The translations under genes were made by a program, and so were the position numbers. The notes beneath the pieces were generated by a model. That model was not told the origin of the DNA. It did not search any database and was given only the letters and a program-made list of their open reading frames with translations. A DNA stretch of 64,000 bases from Patiria pectinifera (taxonomy: Eukaryota; Echinodermata; Asteroidea; Valvatida; Asterinidae). Numbering within the stretch: the stretch's first letter is position 1; each line of letters starts with the position of its first letter. The stretch spans positions 5,078,932-5,142,931 of the forward strand of contig CM057138.1 of NCBI GenBank assembly GCA_029964075.1. The letters run 5' to 3'. Below, piece by piece: positions 11,497 through 22,021 of this stretch.

Positions 11497-11760
11497 AGGG
11501 CTCGACTTAGGCAGTAGCCCGCTAGCCAAATGCTAGTCAAAACAGCAGCGGGCTGGTCAAACTCTTCCTTAAGTAGCCCGGCTGGCGAGTCAAAAATTAT
11601 TGGGCTACGGCAAAGATGAAAGGACAGGAAGAAATAAGTCATACATTCAGAAAGCAAACCTGTATCAATTTGTGTCTAACTTCATGAACATTTTGGGTTA
11701 AATTATTAGATCTGTTTATTAAAAACATTGACAAGATTGCCTCAGGATACACATTTTACA
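11497..11760. repeat. TAGCCCGCTAGCC repeat, carrying an empty TTAA site
   Basis: This repeat has AGTAGCCCGCTAGCCAAATG, then CTTCCTTAAGTAGCCCGG, and continues through AAAGATGAAAGGACAGG. The copy at 59815-61135 is homologous but has a 432-bp element inserted exactly at the TTAA (here 11569-11572). This copy is therefore the unoccupied target. Confidence 0.75.
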
Positions 11761-11950
11761 TGAAATTGGGCCCAGTCCTGAATTGGACATTTACTTCAAA
11801 TTAACAAAAAGATATATGTACATGTATACACAACAGAGTTGTCAAAAAAAGTAGATATGCTAAGTATTTATTAGAAAACAGCTGCAATACTTTAATGTGA
11901 AAAGCAAATTTCTAAAAAAAAAAAAAAATTACAGAAAGTTTGTGCATTAA

Positions 11951-12355
11951 CCCTAACTCCCTAGGCATTTTTGCTAGGATGCAACCTCAATCCTGCAAAA
12001 TCCTCCAACTGCTTCCATGTAAAAATTGCATACAGCCTCAATCCTACAAAATCCTCTGTTAATTCTTGAATGTGGTCCTTGGAGGGGTGACCGCTGCCTA
12101 AATCCTGCAAAATCCTCCAGCAATCACTGTCAATATGTGGAGGCAGAGCCAGTGACATCCTGGAGCAGTGCAGAGGATTCAAATATTAATAGGCCTAAAG
12201 GTATGCACGGCCGAGCATAAAATGTCCGGCCAAAGACCTTGACACAGTGCATCCTCCAAATCAGCCACGCAATTTTGTCATGTACATGTAGTCTCAATCC
12301 TGCAAAATCCTCCATTTTTACAAATATGATTTTGAAGGATTTGGGAAGGTTAGGG
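11951..12355. mobile_element. TTAA-flanked MITE with CCCTAAC ends (piggyBac type), copy 2
   Basis: A 405-bp element lies between TTAA 11947-11950 and TTAA 12356-12359. It starts CCCTAACTCCCTAGGC and ends AAGGTTAGGG. Internally it repeats CAATCCTGCAAAATCCTCC. Compared with copy 1 (2059-2472) it is in the opposite orientation. No coding capacity is visible. Confidence 0.8.
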
Positions 12356-13247
12356 TTAATTGTTCCAGCTAAAACCCACCAATTTCAACGAGTAAGTAAA
12401 GTTATTTTCAAAATATGTATTATTTTGGTGATTATACGATATTTGGAACTGTAGATTGCTCATTGTATTTATCTGATTTACATATATACATGTTAACTGT
12501 GTGATGAATTTTGCCACGTATTTACCACCAGAAAAATTGTGCATATAATTTGTTTGTCTTTTAATTATTCTGTGCAATCACGTTTGATTTTTCTGTTAAA
12601 ATGCAATCATGTGTAGTTATTAATGAACAGGATTTATATTGCAGGATAATTATGTAAAATAGTTATGAACATGTGCTTATCCTCAATATTTTCCAAAATA
12701 TTGAGTTAAATTTTGTTGAATTTTTGCAAAATCTTCCGTGCCTCAAATGTTTGCAACACCACCTCACCTATTTAGAAAAAAACAACAACACACAACAAAA
12801 TATCTAAATTTACACTAAAAATTTATTTTTGAAAGCTCAGCGTTTTTAACACGCGAAGTACAATTTTATATCTATCTTTAAATGCATTTACGGTAAGTAC
12901 ACAGACTCCTCACTGTAATGTAAAACAATAACCATGCGGAAATTTCAGTTATGTCATTATCAAAAAATGGGGGAAACCTCAGAAACTGTGCAGAATGTTT
13001 TCTTTGTTTTCTCAAAATGTAAAGTATCCACTGAGCTGAAACTTCAGCAGGTTAGTTGTTACGCACCCTACTTAACATTTCGAGCAAATTTGTTGCTTCA
13101 AACAAAACAAAACAAAACATTGCACAGGGTAAAATAATGATCTTAAATATTTACATACTTTTATGTACCCAAAACTTACTACTCACTTTATGAAATGTTG
13201 TAGTTTTCTTTAACAAATGCATATTGCAAGAATTTACACATAATAGT

Positions 13248-13633
13248 GGTGTGCATTTACAGGTTGTACAGGAACCGGGTACCCGTTTGAAGTAAAACAC
13301 GGGTACCCGGATATCCGTAAAAAAAAAAAATCCAACCCCGAAATTCAAATCCTGGAAGTTGTCTGAAGCGGTTTATAGCTATACCGTGTCAACTGCAACT
13401 TTTGCGAGTGTCGTCTGTCGCATGTTCAAAACCAGAATCTATTTTGGTTTTCCATGTACATGTAGCCAGGTTTTCATTTGAAAAAATTACCCACAAATGG
13501 CATTCAAAACCAACATTTTTCATTGTCTGAGAAGTGACTGAGTCATTTGTAAAGTTGGTTACAGGTACCCGATCCCATAATCTGGAACCGATTCCTGACA
13601 TCAGCGATCGCGTACTCAGCTCCGATGCACACC
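13248..13633. repeat. Fold-back repeat with GGTGTGCAT / ATGCACACC ends
   Basis: The ends are inverted. Inside are two inverted blocks rich in GGGTACCCG (13275-13315) and AGGTACCCGATCCC (13563-13578), with TTTT/AAAA tracts between. No open frame with family resemblance was found. Confidence 0.5.
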
Positions 13634-13820
13634 CTAACACATAAAAATAAAAGCTACATTAGTTCAGCTGCAGAAAAGTTTTCTATTTTCACATTGAACT
13701 GCTTGAAATTCAAAACTCACCAAATTTGCTAGTTCTACTTTTGCACATCAAGGAATACTCTTACTCTTGGCTAATTCATTTTTACATGTATATGATTATA
13801 CACCAATGGTGTAACAAGCA

Positions 13821-14095
13821 AATATGGCTCATCAGGCCGGCATTTATCTCTGGTTTCAGTAGCATGAAACGACTGAGAATATTTCTACTCTCCCCTGGAT
13901 GGGATGCTAGTCCATCACAGGTTACTCCCCAGCTAATGCCGGTACCCATTTATACTCCTGGGTGGAGAGAGGCAAGTGGGGGTTAAGTGGCTTGCCCAAG
14001 GACACAAACATACATGTATGGCCAGCATCTGGATTCGAAGTTCGAACCCCTGACCCTCTGATCAGGAGTCACGAACCCTAACTGCTAGGCCACAC
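13821..14095 (-). mobile_element. tRNA-headed SINE, CATTTATACTCCTGGG central-domain family
   Basis: Read on the minus strand: tRNA-like head (GTGGCCTAGCAGTTAGGGTT ... GGGTTCGAACTTCGAATCC), then the central block CCTCTCTCCACCCAGGAG with TATAAATGGGTACC, then a tail ending near CCTGATGAGCC. It is collinear with 22918-23352. The central block resembles the strongly conserved core domains of metazoan SINE superfamilies, but which one I cannot say. Confidence 0.75.
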
Positions 14096-14391
14096 TTCCC
14101 ACCTACAGTGTATTACATTTTAAACTAAATTACAACAAACTAAGGCCGATGAAAAAAAAAAAATCAAAGCAAAATTGTGTACCCATATTAAGTACAACTA
14201 TACAACATGCTCATTTTGTTTCAATTGTTATCAAATTTTAATTCCTACCTTCAGTCGTACGTGAAGTACCGACTACTGAGTTAATGAATTTCATCATTTT
14301 TGAATTACGCACAGATTTCAAGTAAACTGCATGGGAAAACTGATTACGGGAATTTGTGATATATGTAGTTTTTTAATTGTTAAAAGAAACC

Positions 14392-14463
14392 GACTGGAGC
14401 GGGGTGTGAACCTGCAACCTCCGGATTGCCGTTCCGGTGCTCTACCAACTGAGCTATCCAGCC
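14392..14463 (-). repeat. 72-nt tRNA-like sequence, second copy
   Basis: Minus strand: acceptor stem GGCTGGA/TCCAGTC pairs fully with one G-T; A box TAGCTCAGTTGGTAGAGC; anticodon stem CCGGA/TCCGG pairs fully around loop ACGGCAA; B box AGGTTCACACC. The loop again has C at position 33. It is better preserved than 8472-8543. A partial tRNA-like sequence in the opposite direction follows at 14489-14545 (GAGCACTGGAATGG...GGTTCAAACC), making a head-to-head pair. Confidence 0.6.
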
Positions 14464-14747
14464 GTATGTTGGCAGTTCCCTGGCGGGAAGAGCACTGGAA
14501 TGGCTATCCAGAGGTCGCAGGTTCAAACCTAGCTCCAATCTATTTCTTTCTTCGGTTTAAAATCACAGGGTTATCTTCTTGAAATGAACAGAAACCGTCC
14601 ATTATTTGAGAGACACACACTGTATGTATGTAATCTGACAAGACTCCATTCACGTTTTTACTGACAATATTACATTTACAAAAGTAACTTCATCAGTCAA
14701 TTCAAATCAAGTCAAGGAATCCTCTTCCTCTGCCATGCCTTTTACTT

Positions 14748-15034
14748 GGGCTAGTCACCAGCAGTCAGATCATATTCAAGCAAGCACTGTGACCAGTCAA
14801 AATCAGTCAACACTCAACAGACAAAAACAGGCAATTTGTAGGCACAGCTGGCTTATCAATCACCTACCGTCAAAGCATAGCTGTATCAAGTTACTTATAA
14901 ACAGTTACAGCAAGTCAATCCTGCATTATATGTACCGGTAGGCTGGGAACTCTTAACTGTTGAAAACAGTCACTTGATTGATTTTGATTGAAAAGACAAC
15001 TTTGCACAGAATGTATGTTTGCATAGGAGGGTTA
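14748..15034. repeat. Dispersed 280-bp repeat, second copy
   Basis: Same orientation and length as 7717-8000, sharing CTAGTCACCAGCAGTCAGAT, CAGCTGGCTTATCAATCACC and TTTGCACAGAATGTATGTTT. The function is unknown. Confidence 0.65.
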
Positions 15035-15516
15035 AAATGAAATAGTTATAGCAACATTCTCAGAGAATTACAGGGGCATTATTAACAATCTTTTCAAGAA
15101 GATACAAAAAATTGATACGAGTGTTTCCCTGATTCTTTATCCTGATAGTTTAGTAATTTGTATTGCGGTAGGGATTTTTTTACACACGTCCAATTCTGGC
15201 CAGAATAATATATTGAATAATTCAATAATTTAAAATGAATTGTATAATTCAAATGAAAACATCGCTTTATTACGCTCCTCACATTCATCAATACTTCCAT
15301 TGAAGTCATTTATGTTTAACTTTCAATTTCATTATTATTTTGAAGGTTCACAAAAGGATTTAAGATTCAATTAACAATTCTGTGAATTGACATTTTCACA
15401 TTAAAGCCAAGTTGAATAAAAAACTTTATACATGTATGAGGTTTGTGATGTCTTCATTTAAGAGCCCAACTGCGTTTTACCTTTCTGCTCATATACAAAT
15501 AACGAAAGTTTATGAG

Positions 15517-15771
15517 TGCAATGGTAAGAGTAATTTAATAAGGTAACAGATGGAATGTTCCATTTCCAGGCATGTAACTGGGATGTCACAAAAAAAGAGG
15601 AAATTCAAATCTTTCCAAGACTTTGTACAGTGTTTTTCTATTTTCAATGACACACATGGGAAGTGAAAAAAGAGGAAATCAGCTGATCCGAGGAAAAGTT
15701 GCATGCCTGCATTTCACAAGGCGAATGGAACATTCCATCTGTCACCGAATGAAATTATTCTTTCCATTGCA
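15517..15771. mobile_element. Hairpin element with a nested insertion
   Basis: Arms 15517-15565 (TGCAATGG...GGAATGTTCCATT) and about 15723-15771 (AATGGAACATTCC...CCATTGCA) are inverted copies. Between them a 143-bp element (15567-15709) has CAGGCATGTAAC / GTTGCATGCCTG ends and is flanked by a direct CATTTC on both sides. The hairpin was present first and the small element jumped into its centre. Confidence 0.7.
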
Positions 15772-16312
15772 CGAATGTGAAACATTCATCATTGTTTAAT
15801 GCAACACCTGAATAAATCCTTGTCATCTGACTGGTCAGTAATCATGCAATGGAACTTCTATTTACTGTGGAAGAGAACTATTTTTGCGGTGTGGCCAAGC
15901 ACTGGGTCGGGACGAATAATTCAATGCCATGTGATCAACGACCCACACCCCTCAATTTTACATGTTAGATAATGGGAATTTCTTCAGGCGTAAATCGGGC
16001 GTTGTATAAAATAAAATATTTACAGAGTGTGGTTCTGTTTAAAGGCACGTAGGAACATTTGAGATTACCCGCAAAAAGTACCTACTGATTTTAACCAGTT
16101 TGCGTCGGAGGACATGATAACACACACTTGCTGTTTTTATACACAGGCACAGCTGACGGGTTAACATGGCGGTTATACAGGTAGGATGTAGCCTACTGAT
16201 ATCAGAAACACACAACGTAAAAGACAGAAACGTCAGGTATTTTTAATTAAGATGTCTAGGTTTGTACACTAAAACAATGTTACCCTCATCGCCAAAAAAT
16301 TATGACCTCTTT

Positions 16313-17617
16313 TTAACAAGGGACCGATTTCTCCTTCCGCACGATGCCAGCGTTGTTGGCAACTCGGCTGAGCATGGCTTCCACTTTTTCTTCGGGAAGC
16401 TTGTCGCATTTATCGACCCATGCCCTAAGCAGATGCTTCGAGATCGGATAGGCTTCCTGCCCCTTCAGATTGATAGGTTTGGACCTGTTTTCGTCCGGGC
16501 TTGGCAGCCGTTCCTTGTCAAGGGTGACGGTAAAGATAAGCGCCGCATCTTTGTAGCGCGCGTCGTCATTTTCGCAGTAGCTGTGGAAGAGGAGAATGGA
16601 GCACGGCGGAAGGGCGTCCAGGTTAAAAACGACGGCCACTTTCTCACCACCCTCGAAGCCCGCTCTCAAATGCCTGTCTATTTCTTCTTTCGCGTCGTGG
16701 GCGTCCCGATTCTCGTACTTTTTGCCGTTGATCAGAGTCACGCCAGTGCGTTTTCCCGGCAGAGTTTTGGCGAGAACGGACCCAAGTTGTGTTGCAAGGC
16801 ACTCATTGCTTTTGGCCGCGTCGGGTCGGCTGCCGAACAGCAGAACGATTGGCGCGATCGGCTCTGAGCCTTGGGCGAGATGATCCTCGACCGTCGCCTC
16901 AACCATGTCCCAGAAATGTTCCTCCTGAGCTGGAAACGAACTCTTCAACATCTGCATGCGTTGTGCAAAATCCGGCTGAGTTACCGATTTGGGTTCACCG
17001 ACATCCATAAACCAGAAGACATACACTAGACCAATAAAAGCCAACAAAACTGCTGCAAGTGCGACATACACAAACACTCCCACAGATTTAGAATCTTGAT
17101 TCGTTTTAGCTCTCTCACATTGTGACATCTTAAGCCCAGTTACAACTGAAGTCTTTTCTTTCGTCGGTTTCTTAGACTCTTTTCTCTTTGTGTCAACGTC
17201 GGCTTGTGCAGTTTTCAGTGGTTCTCCCCTCAGTCCAGTCTGGTCCTTTCTCCCTTTACGATTGTCACTCTGTGATAAGTTCCTGGTTCCGATGATGGGT
17301 TGCGCCTTCTCTCCCCTATGACTGGGACGATCACGTGAGCCGACGTAGCTCACATCTTGGTCGAAACTTTCGTCGGCTTGCTCTGTGCCGTCCCTCAGGT
17401 TACTCGCCCGCCAGTCAGGTTCATCATCGCCACTCGGTTCATCTCTACTCTTCAGGCCCCCCTCTGGTTTCCCTTCCCTGCTCCTGACCCTGTTTCTGAG
17501 AGCTTTTCGACCGAGTTTTGGCGAGGAGTGCTCTCGGTAGAATCCTTCGCTCGTCTCTTCTGTCTTTGCTTGCGCCATTTCTTTTTTTTTGCTCTGGGAA
17601 CGTGTCCTCATTGACAT
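16313..17617 (-). CDS. TOR1AIP1: LAP1/torsin-1A-interacting protein-like (single coding exon, 434 aa)
   Basis: Residues 1-175 are basic, low-complexity and nuclear-facing. Residues about 178-203 (GVFVYVALAAVLLAFIGLVY) are one membrane helix. Residues about 215-434 are the lumenal torsin-activating domain. Diagnostic stretches shared with human LAP1/LULL1 are KVAVVFNLDALPPCSILLFH and YCENDDARYKDAALIFTVTL, and MLSRVANNAGIV (415-426), whose Arg418 matches the arginine finger that LAP1 donates to torsin. As in the family, no Walker A or B motif is present, so it activates an ATPase rather than being one. The role, from the family, is to stimulate torsin in the perinuclear space and tether lamina and chromatin. 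The ATG lies one base after a polypyrimidine-AG (ccctttttttttttactgttcag on the minus strand), so an upstream 5' exon is likely. It cannot be assigned to LAP1 versus LULL1, a vertebrate duplication. Confidence 0.9.
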   Translation of the reverse strand: MSMRTRSQSKKKEMAQAKTEETSEGFYREHSSPKLGRKALRNRVRSREGKPEGGLKSRDEPSGDDEPDWRASNLRDGTEQADESFDQDVSYVGSRDRPSHRGEKAQPIIGTRNLSQSDNRKGRKDQTGLRGEPLKTAQADVDTKRKESKKPTKEKTSVVTGLKMSQCERAKTNQDSKSVGVFVYVALAAVLLAFIGLVYVFWFMDVGEPKSVTQPDFAQRMQMLKSSFPAQEEHFWDMVEATVEDHLAQGSEPIAPIVLLFGSRPDAAKSNECLATQLGSVLAKTLPGKRTGVTLINGKKYENRDAHDAKEEIDRHLRAGFEGGEKVAVVFNLDALPPCSILLFHSYCENDDARYKDAALIFTVTLDKERLPSPDENRSKPINLKGQEAYPISKHLLRAWVDKCDKLPEEKVEAMLSRVANNAGIVRKEKSVPC

Positions 17618-18187
17618 TCTGAACAGTAAAAAAAAAAGGGATGTTTCTTAGTTCTTAAACTCACCAAAAATAAACAGAAGAAGATAAACCAATTTGTTTT
17701 TGATTATTCTCATTTATAAGTACAATTGTACCAGTGTTACGACCCATAGAGAAATGGCCCCCCAACTAAACTGGGATCATCGCCTTGCAAGTTGCAGCAA
17801 TTCATTAATTTATAATCCTTTGACATTGTCGGATTGCACTAAAAACAAAATACAGGCCTAGTATTATGGTCGGTATAACTTATTTTAAGGTTAAGTGGAA
17901 AGAATGTTGCAACCTGACGCTACTTCAGCGGTTGTGTACAAAGTCTATGGAAAGTCAAAAAAAAATTTAAGTAGCTATTTCTTAACAAAATGTGAAAAAC
18001 TGAAATATTTCTCAATCCCAGATTCACGTTTTATCGTCATTTTTGCAATGACTGACCTTCATTGAGATGATATATGAAGAAAAAAGCAGCGTGAGGTTGC
18101 AACATTCTTTCCGGTTCAGTTAAAAGTTATGCAAGATTATGTCCGTTTTTCTACCCTGCCTATAATTTAGTATAAACGTTATACAAA

Positions 18188-19601
18188 CGCAGTGGCTATC
18201 GTTACGGCAGCCGTAACGCATTTCCCATTTTCTATCTTTACGGTAATGCAACTGCGCAAGCGCCATGACATGGCCGATCGAACCAAGAAGCTGGCGCTTC
18301 CTGCGTCGCGCGTCGCGGGGGGCCGGCCGGGGATCTGTGCGCCCGGCCGGCCGCTCCGGGGCATACACCACAGGCGGCCATGTACGTACATATCCTCTGA
18401 TTCTAGCGTCTCGGTCGAGGTCGGACGAGTGCCCAAGAGACATGGCGAATTCTCTCGTTGTATGCGCAGAATTTGCCTCTTTTGAGGCACTGTCCCAGTC
18501 AGTATCAGAGTGGGAAAAGGCCACATATACCTCCCTGTATTTGTAAGAAGCTCCCACACGGTGAAATCGGCCAAAAAAAGGGTCCCTAACAAAGTCGTCA
18601 GCGACGCCTTGAAATACTACGACTACGAGGCCGGTGTGACACTCACGCACGGCCTAGACAACACAACGCTGATTCTCGGGATCGTGGGCTGTTTTCAAAG
18701 TACTGTAATTTCCGTTTTAGGCATCATAAATGACTGAAAATTGTGTACAATAAACATTTTTATACCTTTTGTCTTGCGTGCAAAATTTATTTCGTAAAGA
18801 CTTCAAATAACTTCGTGACGGCGAGTTGTCATCTTTTCAGTGTCGTATGCGCGTTTGTCTTTTTATGAAGGGGGGGGGGATTTTATAACCTACCAAAATG
18901 TCTTTCCCCAAAACAAGCAGAAATGTCACATAATTCCAGAACGCGCAAACGGCTTATGCAAAATGGGGATATGAAGTCACCAAATATGGTTTAATCTTGC
19001 CAAAAAGTGTCATTTATCCGGGTAAAAATCGTCTCCAAAGTTGTCCCTCCCGAGGAAAAAAACGCCACTCGCACCCGTGTCGTAAGTACACACAGACCGG
19101 GTCAGCGCGCCTGCACATATACCTGCAAAACACGAGGTCGGCCGGCTGACCACACGCGGTGGCTTGGAGTGATTGTGGGTGTGCGTGTGCATGTGTACAC
19201 ACACGTACTGTATGAGGCTGGCACGTGCAAACGTCGCGTAGTGTCGACATAGTGTTTTCATCTTTATTGACTTGAATTGCGTCGCTTCATGTATTTTTTT
19301 GTAAGTTTCATTTCTTTTCTCGACCAAATTCATTCATTTTTATGGTTCAGGGTACAAAAATACAGCAGTATAAATGCACATGTATCATGTTCATGATCGT
19401 ACGCGTAATGAAAGTCAAGCTCTCTGTGCTGCTGCTGTCCATGGGCCTGTAAATAGGAAATGGGTTACGGCCGGCCGGAGAGCTGGAGTTAACGTCAGCT
19501 TCGTGGTTCGTTCTGACATGTCATTGCGCTTGCGCAATTGCAGTGCCGTAACGATAGAAAATGGGAAATGCGTTACGGCTGCCGTAACAATAGCCACTGC
19601 G
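18188..19601 (+). mobile_element. Mutator-like element (MULE) with 9-bp target duplication
   Basis: The 1414-bp element starts CGCAGTGGCTATCGTTACGG and ends with the inverse CCACTGCG. The inverted ends run about 85 bp (18188-18272 and 19517-19601) and recognisably further. Immediately outside both ends is the identical 9-mer TTATACAAA (18179-18187 and 19602-19610). A 9-bp duplication plus long inverted ends is the hallmark of Mutator-like elements. Inside is a decayed ZSWIM-like coding fragment (18462-18655), which fits because MULE transposases carry SWIM zinc fingers. A decayed end-like sequence also occurs near 742-770. Confidence 0.8.
18462..18655 (+). pseudogene. Frameshifted ZSWIM/MULE-transposase-like N-terminal fragment
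   Basis: One frame reads EFASFEALSQSVSEWEKATY and the next frame continues LPVFVRSSHTVKSAKKR and then LKYYDYEAGVTLTHG. Together they resemble the N-terminal region of ZSWIM3-type proteins (F.sfe.l...v..we......Y.......S.tv..akkr......l.Yy....y.C.Hg). At least one frameshift near 18530 and no downstream catalytic or SWIM region make it a relic. The match is from memory of the family pattern, so moderate confidence only. Confidence 0.45.
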
Positions 19602-20241
19602 TTATACAAAAGCGGCAGCCTATTGCATGTCCTGCAGTATCACGCCTATGTTTTATAGATTGGAAAATTTTGGAATATTTTCGACGACTAATTTCGGTGA
19701 AAAAATCCGGCCTCATTTTTCAAACACTGAATGGCCAACACCATAAAGTGTAGATCTGATGAGAGGCTACAGTTCTGTCCGATCTTGGGAACAATCAAAG
19801 CAAAATTCTTACCTGAGAATTGAAGATAAAAATGAGAAAAATTTTGTAACTGCACAAGTTTCTCATCAGAAAACGGGACTTCCCCACGACTTTGCGCGCA
19901 CAGCCACAGGCGGGAGAGGGCGCTGCTGCTCCAGGCCACATGATCCTCAAGTAAACAGAGAAGTGCAAGTGAGCGTGTGGAACTCTCAGAAAGTCACTGT
20001 TTTTGGTACGTAATGTCTCGAAAATCATGATGAAATTGATATATTATTTAAAAGAATTTGCGTGTATTGTTTTCATATGCCTCGTATGTCATACACGTTC
20101 CAAATTATTCAAGTAACGCCTGTGCTGTGTAGGCCTAACGAATTTTGTTTTTCCACCCCCCCCCCCGACCTGTCCAGCTGTCCACAATCTGTTCATGATA
20201 ATGAAATGATAGATAGTGGATATATTGCCGGAGGTAATGCT

Positions 20242-20870
20242 GCACCCGATTTCACGAAGCGCTGCGACGCGTCGCAACTCGAGTTATGACGTGTAACACG
20301 TTGCAACTCGCGACGCGTCGTATATTCCATTTAACGAAAGTTGCGATGTGTTGAATGTGTCGTAAGTTCCTTAACAACGGCTTAAAACACGTCGCAAGTT
20401 ACGACGTGTCTAGTGGTCATCGCAAAATAAGAAGAGTAATTTCTAGCCAGTTTTATGCCATGAACATTACATTAACGAGATTATAATACCGAAGCAATGT
20501 GTGTAAAGTTGTAAATGGGAAATTCATTGAATAATTATGAATAAGACCGGAATATTAGAGTTAAAATTTCAAAGTAGATATAAAGTCCAATGAGAGCTTG
20601 TTTTCCTTCAAAATTGCGTCGCATGGCCGCCATTTTGTTTTATGTTTTAACAAATTTCGAGCTTAGATCCGACGACTGTTTGTTGAATATCAGACGACTA
20701 TTTACTGTACGCTGACTAAATACATAAAACAGTCATCGAGTTGTGCTATAAATACACCTACGACGCGTCGCACTTACGACGTGTCGCAGCTGCGACGCAT
20801 CATAGAGATACGACGCGTCGCAGTGCTGCGATGCATCGTAAGTTACGAAGAGTTTGATGAAATTGGGTGC
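20242..20870. mobile_element. Fold-back element rich in CGACGCGTCG
   Basis: The ends are inverted: GCACCCGATTTCACGAAGC on the left, and on the right GATGAAATTGGGTGC. CGACGCGTCG or near variants occur at about 20267, 20308, 20760 and 20809, together with CGACGTGTCG-type variants. The CG density is far above the surrounding introns. No coding sequence is visible. Confidence 0.6.
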
Positions 20871-20871
20871 T

Positions 20872-21409
20872 GGCAAGCTAACGTTTACTAAAGGTTTGCC
20901 GGCGGCAATCAATGTCAACAGAGGGCGCTGTACTCTCTAACATATATGTAGGGCTGAATTATAAGATGTATTAAATTACCACCAACGGTTGTGTAGCACC
21001 CGCTTGGTGAAGTTGGTCTAGTGAATAAGCAATGGATCTCATGAGCGGGAAGACCGGGGTTCGATCCCCGATCCCCGCTGGCGATATTTCTAAGGGTTTT
21101 TTCCCCCATCCCAAAAAATAAGAATATTCTTCTTTTGTTATTTTAAAATAACATGTCCAAACATTTTATTGCAGAGTATTACATTTTCTTTTTCAGATTT
21201 GTGGCTCTGGAATATTTTTTTTAAAGGGAAATAAAGTCCGAAATTGTAAAATGGTCTGATTCCCATCTTGTGAATAGGAAGTTACAACGATAATGTTGGC
21301 ATGGAGCCCGACTAAAATTTGTCACCGGAAAATGTCCAAGTAAAAAAAAACCAGTAACTGCGCATGTTCAGTGCATATCCGGCAAGCTAACGTTTACTAA
21401 AGGTTTGCC
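20872..21409. repeat. 480-bp segment between identical 29-bp direct repeats
   Basis: The 29-mer starting GGCAAGCTAACGTTTACTAA occurs without a change at 20872-20900 and 21381-21409. It begins GGCAA and ends TTGCC, so it is itself a short hairpin. The interval contains the tRNA-like sequence at about 21003-21085. Confidence 0.7.
21003..21085 (+). repeat. tRNA-like sequence with A and B boxes
   Basis: The A box region is TGGTCTAGTGA and the B box GGTTCGATCCC (21058-21068) is perfect, with a short variable arm. The outer ends do not form a convincing acceptor stem, so this reads as a SINE head rather than a tRNA gene. Confidence 0.5.
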
Positions 21410-21918
21410 ATCTCCGGCAAAATATCCACTGCCATAATGATAATGGTTACTAATTATTCGCCATGCGCAACCAGTGTGGCGTCGGTAATTTGGGAATCAC
21501 CTAAGTACATGACGATGATATCATGTTATATATCTGCAAGATTGCTTTTGTGGAAAGAGGGCAGGGAATTTATGGAGTAAGTCTGTTTACATTGTACACC
21601 TTTCCGAAAACAGCAACAGGCTTGTTTGGTAGAAAGTCCCTGATTCGTTGATGAAAAATTCTATTTAGAAGCCAACTTTTGGACTCAATTAAGTAGAAGA
21701 CGACAACACCATTTTGAATAACTGCAGGATTAATGTTGTGGAAAGAGGGCAAGGTTTTGATATTTGAGAGAAATTATGGGGTAAACTAAAAGTGATGTCG
21801 ATAAAAATGAAAATGCCTCATACCGTGCAGCAGTCATTCATAAAGCTAATGGTCCACTTGAAACAGAACAGAAGTTACTAAAATGTGAATAAAAATCAAT
21901 GATTTTGCTTATTTTATG

Positions 21919-22021
21919 CTGAGTAGGACATCAAACAGCCGTCGGGTCAGTAGTACATTCTGCATGTACAGTACCATGAGTGCAGTCCATTGACCCAACG
22001 GCTGTTAAATGTCCTACTCAG
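21919..22021. other. Long hairpin, arms about 33 bp
   Basis: CTGAGTAGGACATCAAACAG at the left and the inverse (CTGTTAAATGTCCTACTCAG) at the right, with the inner parts GTCGGGTCA / TGACCCAAC also complementary. The loop is about 35 nt. Probably a small fold-back element; there is no terminator or RNA-gene context. Confidence 0.65.

Larger units (their letters stand above)
9390..16312. other. Intergenic stretch between MEGF9-like and TOR1AIP-like genes
   Basis: The first part should be the MEGF9 3' UTR. No AATAAA was found soon after the stop, and an ATTAAA near 10537 is only a weak candidate. The rest is repeats listed separately. No further protein-coding exon with a family match was seen on either strand; the open frames here are short and lie in repeats. 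Confidence 0.5.

Noticed and set aside
14489..14545. Plus-strand tRNA gene
   Set aside because: Only the 3' half is tRNA-like (B box GGTTCAAACC); no acceptor pairing or complete D arm could be found.
16313..17617. TOR1AIP-like protein as an active AAA ATPase
   Set aside because: No Walker A or B motif is present; the family is an activator with an AAA-like fold.
18120..18650. 176-codon open frame on the minus strand
   Set aside because: It runs across the terminal inverted repeat of the Mutator-like element and is antisense to the ZSWIM-like relic; no family match.
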